11,671 bases of DNA from Candidatus Omnitrophota bacterium (GTDB lineage: Bacteria > Omnitrophota > Gorgyraeia > Gygaellales > Profunditerraquicolaceae). The stretch lies in contig JAQTRM010000011.1 in NCBI GenBank assembly GCA_028711825.1, forward strand, positions 18,106 through 29,776, in the 5' to 3' direction. This document shows positions 1 through 5,526 of the stretch, piece by piece. The position numbers and the translations under genes are program-made. The notes beneath the pieces are model-generated. The model was not told the DNA's origin. It ran no database searches and saw only the letters and a list, made by a program, of their open reading frames with translations. Every line of letters starts with the position of its first letter. Position 1 is the stretch's first letter.

Positions 1-11
1 TTGCGCGGGTG

Positions 12-27
12 TTGCCTACGTAGGCAA
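12..27. repeat. Perfect 16-bp palindrome upstream of pilT
   Basis: The sequence TTGCCTACGTAGGCAA is identical to its own reverse complement. It ends at the first bases of the pilT Shine-Dalgarno sequence (26-32). It could be a protein-binding site, a small hairpin in the pilT leader, or one copy of a dispersed palindromic repeat. Only one copy lies in this window, so dispersal cannot be judged here. The palindrome is seen directly; any function is inference. Confidence 0.6.
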
Positions 28-32
28 GGAGG
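26..32 (+). promoter_or_regulatory. Ribosome binding site that sets the pilT start
   Basis: AAGGAGG lies 4 nt before the ATG at 37. The reading frame is also open back to the window edge, with a TTG at 1. That upstream stretch encodes residues unlike PilT and contains the 16-bp palindrome. The strong Shine-Dalgarno sequence therefore favours the ATG at 37. Confidence 0.8.
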
Positions 33-36
33 ATTG

Positions 37-1083
37 ATGGAGATTCGAGACCTGCTTCTGATGTGCATCGAAAAGAACGCTTCGGATTTGCATGTTACTG
101 AAAACGAGCCTCCTATTTTACGCCTGGATGGAAAGCTCACAAGGACAGAACTGGAAGTCTTAAAGAAGCCGGATCTTAAAAAAATGCTTTATAGCATTCT
201 TTCTAATACTCAGAAAGAGATCTTTGAACGCGAGCTTGAATTAGATTTTTCTCTGGCCTTGCCGGGCCTGGACCGTTTCAGGATAAATATCCATTTACAG
301 AAGGGTAGCGTTGAAGGGGCTTTTCGCCGTATTCCAATCGAGATTCCTACGGTTGATAAACTGGGGCTGCCGCAGATAATCGGAGACCTGGCCCTTAAGC
401 CTAATGGCCTGGTGCTGGTAACCGGGCCGACCGGAATGGGTAAGACCACTACCCTGGCGGCGATGATCGATTTAATTAACCGCCAGAAAGAGTGTTTGAT
501 TACCTGCATTGAAGATCCGATTGAATTCATCTACAACAATAAAAAAAGCATCATAAAACAGCGTGAAGTTTACTCCGATACGCATTCTTTCGCCCAGGCC
601 TTGCGCCATGCCTTGCGGCAGGATCCGAATGTAATCGTGGTGGGAGAGATGCGGGACCTTGAGACGATTTCAACCGCTCTTACCGCCGCCGAAACCGGAC
701 ATTTGGTGTTGACTACCTTGCATACTTCCGACGCCCCGCAGACCATTTCCAGGATTATCGATGTTTTTCCGCCGCATCAGCAGCAGCAGGTTAAAATGCA
801 GCTTTCGGACTGCCTCCAGGGGGTGGTTTCCCAGCTTTTGCTGCCTCATGCTTCAGGTTCGGGCAGAGTCCTGGCCACCGAAGTAATGGTGGCTACTCCC
901 AGTATCCGGAATCTTATCCGTGAACAGCAGCTCGAGCAGATACCGACCGCGATGCAAACGGGGATACAATACGGGATGAATACTATGGACAGTTGCCTTA
1001 AGAGTTTAATGCAAAAAGGTGTGATTACTTTGGATGCGGCGATGTCCAAGGTAAAAAACAAGGAAGAGTTTAAACAATTATGA
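37..1083 (+). CDS. pilT: Type IV pilus retraction ATPase PilT
   Basis: This is a hexameric cytoplasmic secretion-type ATPase that powers pilus retraction (twitching motility, DNA uptake). The product is 348 residues from the ATG at 37, normal for PilT. An N-terminal PAS-like region (about 1-100) is followed by the RecA-like core. The Walker A motif GPTGMGKT is at 130-137, the Walker B region VIVVGEMRD at 199-207, and the His box GHLVLTTLHT at 221-230. The sequence IRNLIRE at 290-296 matches the AIRNLIRE motif that distinguishes PilT retraction ATPases from PilB assembly ATPases. The start is set by AAGGAGG at 26-32. The stop codon overlaps the next start in an ATGA, which suggests translational coupling to a metabolic gene. 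That is odd, because no other pilus gene is in the window. PilU is a less likely alternative. Confidence 0.94.
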   Translation: MEIRDLLLMCIEKNASDLHVTENEPPILRLDGKLTRTELEVLKKPDLKKMLYSILSNTQKEIFERELELDFSLALPGLDRFRINIHLQKGSVEGAFRRIPIEIPTVDKLGLPQIIGDLALKPNGLVLVTGPTGMGKTTTLAAMIDLINRQKECLITCIEDPIEFIYNNKKSIIKQREVYSDTHSFAQALRHALRQDPNVIVVGEMRDLETISTALTAAETGHLVLTTLHTSDAPQTISRIIDVFPPHQQQQVKMQLSDCLQGVVSQLLLPHASGSGRVLATEVMVATPSIRNLIREQQLEQIPTAMQTGIQYGMNTMDSCLKSLMQKGVITLDAAMSKVKNKEEFKQL

Positions 1084-1580
1084 GTATTGAGGGAAAAAGT
1101 TTAAAAATCGGGGATAATATCAATACGGATTTTATTATTTCCGGAAGGTACAAGTTCGCGATTACCGACATTAAGGAATTGGCCAAGCATATCATGGAAG
1201 ATATCGATCCTAATTTCGCGCAGAAGATCGTGCCGGGCAGTTCGATCCTTGTTGCCGGAAATAATTTCGGGATGGGTTCCAGCCGGGAACAGGCTCCTTT
1301 GGTAATCAAAGAATCGGGGATTGCCGCGGTCCTTTCCATGCAGTTCGCCCGGATTTTTTTCCGTAACAGTTTTAACATCGGCCTGCCGTTGATCGAAACC
1401 GATACCAGTAAAATCGACGAAGGGGACCGGCTTCAGATTGATCTGGATAAAGGGTGCGTCAAGAATCTCACCAAAGGGATAGACCTGGCGATTAAACCCC
1501 TGCCTAAATTCATGCAGGATCTTTTGCAGGAGGGCGGGATCATGAATTATTACCGTAAATATGGGGAGCTTAAGATTTAA
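1080..1580 (+). CDS. Aconitase/isopropylmalate isomerase-type small (swivel) subunit
   Basis: This is the small subunit of a two-subunit hydro-lyase of the aconitase superfamily, 166 residues, the length of LeuD-like archaeal-type small subunits. The N-terminal signature GDNINTD (11-17) is followed by IISGRY (19-24), the loop that contributes to substrate choice in this family. The strongly conserved GSSREQAP (66-73) contains the Ser-Arg that contacts substrate carboxylates, and FARIFFRNSFNIGLPLIE follows. The iron-sulphur cluster sits in the separate large subunit, which is not in the window. Because isocitrate dehydrogenase and malate dehydrogenase follow directly, I infer a citrate/isocitrate role (split aconitase). 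3-isopropylmalate dehydratase (LeuD) or homoaconitase specificity is possible and cannot be excluded from sequence alone. The start overlaps the pilT stop by 4 nt, and GGAAGAG at 1062-1068 may serve as the ribosome binding site. Confidence 0.82.
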   Translation: MSIEGKSLKIGDNINTDFIISGRYKFAITDIKELAKHIMEDIDPNFAQKIVPGSSILVAGNNFGMGSSREQAPLVIKESGIAAVLSMQFARIFFRNSFNIGLPLIETDTSKIDEGDRLQIDLDKGCVKNLTKGIDLAIKPLPKFMQDLLQEGGIMNYYRKYGELKI

Positions 1581-2672
1581 ATGGCGCATTCCATAACTCT
1601 TATTCCCGGGGACGGCATTGGATACGAGGTTTCTTTGGCGGCGGCGCGCTGTGTCGAAGCGACCGGGGTGGATATCCGCTGGGATAATGTCCTGGCCGGA
1701 CAGGATGCCATGGATAAAACCGGGCAGCTTCTTCCGCAGGAAGCGCTGGATTCGATAAAAAAGAATAAAGTTGCCCTTAAAGGGCCGATTACCACCCCTG
1801 TAGGCACGGGTTTCCGTTCCGTGAATGTCGCGATCCGCCAGGCGCTGGAGTTATTTGCCTGTGTCCGCCCGGCAAAGAGTTATCCGGGGGTAAAGAGCCG
1901 TTTTAAGGATATCGATCTGGTGATCATACGCGAGAACAGCGAGGATTTGTATTCGGGTATTGAATTTGAGGAAGGAAAGCCTGAAACCGCCTCCCTGATC
2001 GAGCGGATCAGCAAGGATACCGGCAAGAAGATACGTCCGGATTCCGGGATCAGTATCAAGCCGATATCAAAGTTCGCTTCCGAAAGGATTGTAAGGTTCG
2101 CTTTCGATTATGCCCTTGAAAACCGGCGTAAAAAAGTGACCTGCGTGCACAAGGCCAATATTATGAAATTTACCGACGGTTTATTCCTGCATACGGCGCG
2201 TGAGGTTGCCCGGGAATTTTCCGGGAGAATTGAGTTCGAAGATACGATCGTAGACAATATGTCAATGCAGCTGGTGCAGAAACCGCATAAATATGATGTC
2301 CTGGTCCTGCCGAATCTTTACGGGGATATACTTTCGGATCTTTGCGCAGGACTGATCGGAGGCCTGGGTGTGGCGCCGGGAGCCAATATCGGGAAAGAGA
2401 TGGCGGTTTTTGAGGCGGTCCACGGTTCCGCTCCAAAGTATAAAGGTAAAAATAAGGCTGACCCCACCGCGATGATCCTGTCCGGTGTTTTGATGTTGCG
2501 TCACATCCGTGAAAATAAGGCGGCGGATATCCTGGAAGAGGCGGTGGCCCGGGTAATCGCAGAAGGAAAATCCGTAACCTATGATTTGAAACCCGACCCC
2601 CTGGATCCTTCTGCTGTGGGCACCAGCGGAATGGCGGACGCGATAATTGAAAAGATAAAAGAAATTAAATAA
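1581..2672 (+). CDS. icd: Isocitrate dehydrogenase (isocitrate/isopropylmalate DH family)
   Basis: This enzyme oxidatively decarboxylates isocitrate to 2-oxoglutarate; 363 residues, decarboxylating beta-hydroxyacid dehydrogenase fold. Substrate residues fit isocitrate rather than isopropylmalate: S80, N82, R86 and R96 form the S-x-N-x3-R pattern, followed by R117 in IIREN. Y124 and K191 (HKAN) are the expected catalytic pair. D225, D249 and D253 are the metal ligands. The cofactor loop reads HGSAPKY with K286-Y287 and has Y334 in VTYD. These match the Lys-Tyr and Tyr that bind the 2'-phosphate in E. coli NADP-dependent enzyme, whereas NAD-type enzymes usually carry an Asp there. The fourth NADP contact, an Arg in E. 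coli, is Pro338 here, so cofactor preference is probably but not certainly NADP+. It starts immediately after the previous stop and is followed by a repeat-filled 69-bp gap before mdh. Confidence 0.9.
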   Translation: MAHSITLIPGDGIGYEVSLAAARCVEATGVDIRWDNVLAGQDAMDKTGQLLPQEALDSIKKNKVALKGPITTPVGTGFRSVNVAIRQALELFACVRPAKSYPGVKSRFKDIDLVIIRENSEDLYSGIEFEEGKPETASLIERISKDTGKKIRPDSGISIKPISKFASERIVRFAFDYALENRRKKVTCVHKANIMKFTDGLFLHTAREVAREFSGRIEFEDTIVDNMSMQLVQKPHKYDVLVLPNLYGDILSDLCAGLIGGLGVAPGANIGKEMAVFEAVHGSAPKYKGKNKADPTAMILSGVLMLRHIRENKAADILEEAVARVIAEGKSVTYDLKPDPLDPSAVGTSGMADAIIEKIKEIK

Positions 2673-2674
2673 GA

Positions 2675-2738
2675 CATAAGTTATAAGATATAAATTTAGC
2701 TCTTACAACTTACAACTTACAACTTAAAACTTAAAACT
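2675..2738. repeat. Heptad repeat array between icd and mdh
   Basis: Almost the whole icd-mdh gap is made of 7-bp-periodic units. The right half (2701-2738) reads TCTTACA, ACTTACA, ACTTACA, ACTTAAA, ACTTAAA and a partial ACT. The left half (about 2676-2696) has degenerate units CATAAGT, TATAAGA, TATAAAT, which resemble the reverse complement of the right half, so a weak hairpin is possible. It ends 3 nt before the mdh start codon, and no Shine-Dalgarno sequence is visible between them. The monomer is unrelated in sequence to those at 11131-11492, but the period and inverted layout are the same. Confidence 0.8.
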
Positions 2739-2741
2739 AAT

Positions 2742-3662
2742 ATGAAGATAAGCATTATTGGAGCCGGAAATGTAGGGAGCCTGACCGCGATGCGCATCGC
2801 CGCGGACGGATTGGGAGAAGTGATGCTGGTGGATGTGGTTAAAGGGCTGGCTTTAGGTAAAGCTCTGGACCTGGAAGACGCCCGCCCGATTTTAAAAAAT
2901 AACTACTCCATTCAGGGCAGTGACGATATCGGGCAAATCAGGGATTCCGGGATTGTGGTGGTTACCGCCGGGCTTGCCCGCAAGCCGGGTATGACCCGGG
3001 AAGAACTTTTATTAAAAAACGCCCAGATCCTTAAAAGTATCTGCCTTAATATAAAAGAGCTTGCTCCGGAAGCGATCGTTATTATTGTTACCAACCCTCT
3101 GGATATTATGACCCTTTTTGCCTTGCGGGTGACCGGCTTTCAGCCGGCCAGGCTTTTCGGGATGGGCATCAGCCTGGATACCTCGAGGTTTGTTAATTTG
3201 ATTTCGCAGGAGCTGCGACTGCCGGCTACGGATATTGAAGGTATGGTAATCGGCGCGCACGGGGAAGGGATGCTTCCTTTACCCCAGCTGACTAAAGTTA
3301 AAGGTGTGGGGCTTGATGAATTTATGGACAACGAAGCTGTAAAATCCCTGGTTACCCGCACCATTAACCGCGGCGCGCAAATTGTGGCCAATCTCGGAAC
3401 GGGAAGCGCTTTTTTCGCCCCTTCAGCGGCAATCGCTTCGATTGTCAGGTCGGTTGTTAAAGATGAAAAACGGGTTATCGGAGTATGTAGTTATTTAAAC
3501 GGTCAATACGGGGTTAAAGATACCTGTATCGGTGTTCCCTGCCGGCTGGGTAAACACGGGATTGAACAGATAATCGAACTTGATCTTTCCGGGGAAGACC
3601 TGGAGATCCTGGTGAAATCCGCTCAAGCTGTGGCCCGGTCCGCCGCGCAGTTATCCGAATAG
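2742..3662 (+). CDS. mdh: Malate dehydrogenase (LDH-like type)
   Basis: This enzyme interconverts malate and oxaloacetate with NAD(H) in the TCA cycle; 306 residues, the usual length of LDH-like bacterial malate dehydrogenases. The Rossmann motif GAGNVG is at 7-12. D31 at the end of the second strand indicates NAD+ rather than NADP+. The mobile loop ARKPGMTR (79-86) has R80 and R86 placed as in malate dehydrogenases, where an Arg replaces the lactate dehydrogenase Gln. Other active-site residues are N118 (TNPLD), D146 and R149 (LDTSR) and catalytic H173 (GAHGEGM). The start is fixed because the glycine motif follows within seven residues, yet the 20 nt upstream are heptad repeats with no ribosome binding site. 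Initiation may rely on ribosomes arriving from icd or on the A/T-rich leader. Lactate dehydrogenase is a much less likely alternative. Confidence 0.93.
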   Translation: MKISIIGAGNVGSLTAMRIAADGLGEVMLVDVVKGLALGKALDLEDARPILKNNYSIQGSDDIGQIRDSGIVVVTAGLARKPGMTREELLLKNAQILKSICLNIKELAPEAIVIIVTNPLDIMTLFALRVTGFQPARLFGMGISLDTSRFVNLISQELRLPATDIEGMVIGAHGEGMLPLPQLTKVKGVGLDEFMDNEAVKSLVTRTINRGAQIVANLGTGSAFFAPSAAIASIVRSVVKDEKRVIGVCSYLNGQYGVKDTCIGVPCRLGKHGIEQIIELDLSGEDLEILVKSAQAVARSAAQLSE

Positions 3663-3664
3663 TC

Positions 3665-4960
3665 ATGTTTACCTATGACCTGGCAATTATCGGGGCAGGT
3701 TGGGCGGGTTTTAACGCCGCTTTAAAGGGCAGGGACCTCGGTTTTAAGACTTGCCTTATCGATTCCGGGCCGATCGGCGGCACTTGCCTTAACCGCGGCT
3801 GTATTCCTACCAAATCTTTAATTTCCTGCGCTAAAGTTTTTTCGCTTGCTAAGAAAGCATCTGATTTTGGTGTTCGGCTGGATAATCCCGGCATGGATTT
3901 TTCCGTAATCCAGCAAAGAAAGTCCCGGATAATCGCCCGCCTTGCACAGGGTATGCGGGGGCGTTTATCGGGAATCGATTTTTTTAACTCCCCGGCAACT
4001 CTCCACGCTCCTCATGAGATCAGGATCGCAAAGGATTTGATTAAATCCAGATTCATCCTTCTTGCCACCGGCAGTCGTCCTTTTTCGCTGCCCGGTTTTG
4101 AATTCGACGGTAAAAAAATAATTTCCAGCGATGATATATTGGAATCGGCGGAAGCGCCTTCTTCTTTGTTGATTATCGGAGGCGGGGTGATTGGCTGCGA
4201 ATTCGCCGGCTTATTTTCCGCTTTAGGGAGTAAGGTTACGCTTGCCGAAAAGATGCCTCTGCTTCTGCCGGCGGAAGACCGGGACATCTCAAGAAAGATC
4301 GAAGCGGTTTTCGGCAAGAGAGGGATCAAGGTGATTACGGGTGCGGATCTTTCCGGTATCAAGCGGGAGGAATACGATAAAATACTGGTTTGCGCCGGAA
4401 GAGTCCCTAATCTTGAAGGGTTGAGCCTCCCGGAAGCGGGGCTTAAGCTTGAAAACGGGAGGCTTTCTTCCGATGAAAATTTAAATGTCGGATTGGAAGG
4501 GGTTTATGCCGCGGGCGACTGCGTATCCAGGATTATGCTGGCGCATTACGCCGCTTATCAGGGGGTCAGGGCGGTAGAGAACATGTTTTCCGGAAAGGCA
4601 AAAAATACGGATGCTCCGGCGGTTCCCGCCTGTATCTTTACCGATCCCCAGATCGGCAGCGTGGGGATGAAAGAGAAAGAAGCGCTTGATGCGGGGTTAA
4701 AGATAAAGGTTTACAAAAGCGATTTCCGCGCCAACGCCATGTCGCATATTCTGGATGAGACCGAGGGGTTTGTCAAGATTATCGCCCGGGACGACGGAAG
4801 GATAATCGGCGCTTCGATCGTCGGTCCCCAGGCCAGCGAGTTGATCGCGGTTTTGACCGCGGCGGTTTCATTTGAAAGCACGGTGAGCAAGCTCAGGTCG
4901 GTAATTTTCGCTCACCCCACTCTTTCCGAAAGTCTGCATGAGGCGTTGGGCAGTGATTGA
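3665..4960 (+). CDS. lpdA: Dihydrolipoamide dehydrogenase (E3)
   Basis: This is the flavoprotein disulphide reductase that reoxidises dihydrolipoyl groups with NAD+ in 2-oxoacid dehydrogenase complexes (or the glycine cleavage system). It has 431 residues, slightly short for the family (usually about 450-480). The FAD-binding motif GAGWAG lies near residue 10. The redox-active disulphide C41-x4-C46 is within GGTCLNRGCIPTK. A second dinucleotide-binding motif GGGVIG lies mid-protein, followed by the ATGSRP and YAAGDC motifs. The C-terminal catalytic pair H417/E422 sits in HPTLSE. It starts 2 nt after mdh with only weak ribosome-binding potential. The lipoyl-domain gene directly downstream supports a lipoyl substrate over mercuric or glutathione reductase activity. 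Which complex it serves cannot be told, because E1 and catalytic E2 genes are not in the window. Confidence 0.92.
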   Translation: MFTYDLAIIGAGWAGFNAALKGRDLGFKTCLIDSGPIGGTCLNRGCIPTKSLISCAKVFSLAKKASDFGVRLDNPGMDFSVIQQRKSRIIARLAQGMRGRLSGIDFFNSPATLHAPHEIRIAKDLIKSRFILLATGSRPFSLPGFEFDGKKIISSDDILESAEAPSSLLIIGGGVIGCEFAGLFSALGSKVTLAEKMPLLLPAEDRDISRKIEAVFGKRGIKVITGADLSGIKREEYDKILVCAGRVPNLEGLSLPEAGLKLENGRLSSDENLNVGLEGVYAAGDCVSRIMLAHYAAYQGVRAVENMFSGKAKNTDAPAVPACIFTDPQIGSVGMKEKEALDAGLKIKVYKSDFRANAMSHILDETEGFVKIIARDDGRIIGASIVGPQASELIAVLTAAVSFESTVSKLRSVIFAHPTLSESLHEALGSD

Positions 4961-4982
4961 ACACCGGAACTTTTATAATTCC

Positions 4983-4991
4983 AGGGAGGGG
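4983..4991 (+). promoter_or_regulatory. Strong ribosome binding site of the lipoyl-domain gene
   Basis: AGGGAGGGG ends 2 nt before the ATG at 4994, with the GGAGG core 4 nt away. It is much stronger than the weak sites in front of icd, mdh and lpdA, so the small carrier protein may be translated at higher levels than its neighbours (inference). Confidence 0.65.
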
Positions 4992-4993
4992 TT

Positions 4994-5230
4994 ATGATAA
5001 AAGTAGTTTTGCCGGAGTTGGGGGAAGGGATTGCCAAAGCCACTGTTTCGTATTGGTATTTTAAAGACGGGGATACGGTGGGGGAAAAAGATGACCTGGT
5101 GGAGTTGACTACCGATAAGTCGACCTTCAATCTTCCCAGTCCCTGCAAAGGAAGGATTGTGGAGATCATGTTTCGCGAGGGGGATACGGTGGATATCGGC
5201 CAGACCCTGGCGGTAATCGAGGAAGGTTAG
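4994..5230 (+). CDS. Stand-alone E2-type lipoyl-domain protein
   Basis: This is a 78-residue protein consisting of a single biotinyl/lipoyl attachment domain. The N-terminus VVLPELGEGIAKATVSYWYFKDGDTV is typical of the first lipoyl domain of 2-oxoacid dehydrogenase E2 subunits. The TTDKSTF motif places the modifiable lysine at K42, and the second half IVEIMFREGDTVDIGQTLAVIEE completes the domain. E2 proteins normally continue into a linker, an E3-binding domain and a roughly 230-residue acyltransferase core. Here the frame stops immediately after the domain and meets another stop within four codons, so there is no sign of a recent break. It may be a free swinging-arm carrier working with the adjacent lpdA, or a remnant of a reduced E2. 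It is not GcvH-like: the lysine context is that of E2 enzymes. Confidence 0.85.
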   Translation: MIKVVLPELGEGIAKATVSYWYFKDGDTVGEKDDLVELTTDKSTFNLPSPCKGRIVEIMFREGDTVDIGQTLAVIEEG

Positions 5231-5238
5231 CCATTCCC

Positions 5239-5267
5239 TTGACAACCTTTGGTTTCTCTAGTATACA
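5239..5267 (+). promoter_or_regulatory. Sigma70-like promoter for the HTH/HD-GYP unit
   Basis: TTGACA at 5239-5244 and TATACA at 5262-5267 are separated by exactly 17 nt, so the -35 is consensus and the -10 matches 5 of 6. Transcription would start near 5274, about 30 nt before the ATG at 5306. Short repeats surround the -10: TCTAG begins at 5257 and again at 5277, and AACCTT (5244-5249) is matched by AAGGTT (5269-5274) in inverted orientation. These are candidate operator sites. Confidence 0.72.
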
Positions 5268-5305
5268 TAAGGTTAGTCTAGATATGCTAAGAAGGGGAAA
5301 AGGAT

Positions 5306-5521
5306 ATGGTTTCCGTTAAGGAGATTATGACCGCCAAGGAAGTAGCGCGGTATTTAAGCATCCATACGCTTACGGTGCAGAAATATGCCCGTGCGGGGAA
5401 AATCCCGGCCTTTAAAATCGGAACGGATTGGCGCTTTCACCGTAAATACCTGGAAAGATGGATTGACCGTAAACTGACTTTTCGCCCGGGCAGGAAAGGG
5501 CGCGCGATAGAAGGATCTTAA
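5306..5521 (+). CDS. Small excisionase/MerR-like helix-turn-helix DNA-binding protein
   Basis: This 71-residue protein is almost entirely one winged helix-turn-helix of the excisionase (HTH_17) type. MTAKEVARYLSIHTLTVQKYARAGKIPAFKIG (8-39) covers the two helices and turn, and TDWRFHRKYLERWI (40-53) forms the wing and last helix. The tail (54-71) is basic. Such proteins bind DNA; in phage they direct excision, but as chromosomal single-domain proteins they are usually small regulators of unknown target. No integrase or phage gene is nearby, so a regulatory role is more likely. The start at 5306 has GAAGGGG 8 nt upstream. A second in-frame ATG at 5327 has AAGGAG only 3 nt away and is a possible alternative. 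It lies directly upstream of the HD-GYP gene, with 5 nt between. Confidence 0.82.
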   Translation: MVSVKEIMTAKEVARYLSIHTLTVQKYARAGKIPAFKIGTDWRFHRKYLERWIDRKLTFRPGRKGRAIEGS

Positions 5522-5526
5522 GACCG

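Noticed and set aside
1..36. Extension of pilT upstream to a TTG at position 1
   Set aside because: The extra residues do not look like PilT, overlap a palindrome, and a strong Shine-Dalgarno sequence precedes the ATG at 37.
1101..1589. Long minus-strand open frame (162 codons) opposite the aconitase-type gene
   Set aside because: It lies wholly antisense to a clear family member and encodes no recognisable domain; it is a by-product of codon use. The same holds for the other antisense frames across the window, for example 210-530, 4012-4362 and 5860-6279.
4974..4979. TATAAT box before the lipoyl-domain gene
   Set aside because: No -35 at a workable distance, and the gene sits only 33 nt after lpdA, so read-through is sufficient; it lies within a small GGAA/TTCC inverted sequence and is probably chance.
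5306..5521. Prophage or integrative element marked by the excisionase-like protein
   Set aside because: No integrase, attachment repeats, tRNA or phage structural gene is found nearby, and HTH_17 proteins are common as ordinary regulators.
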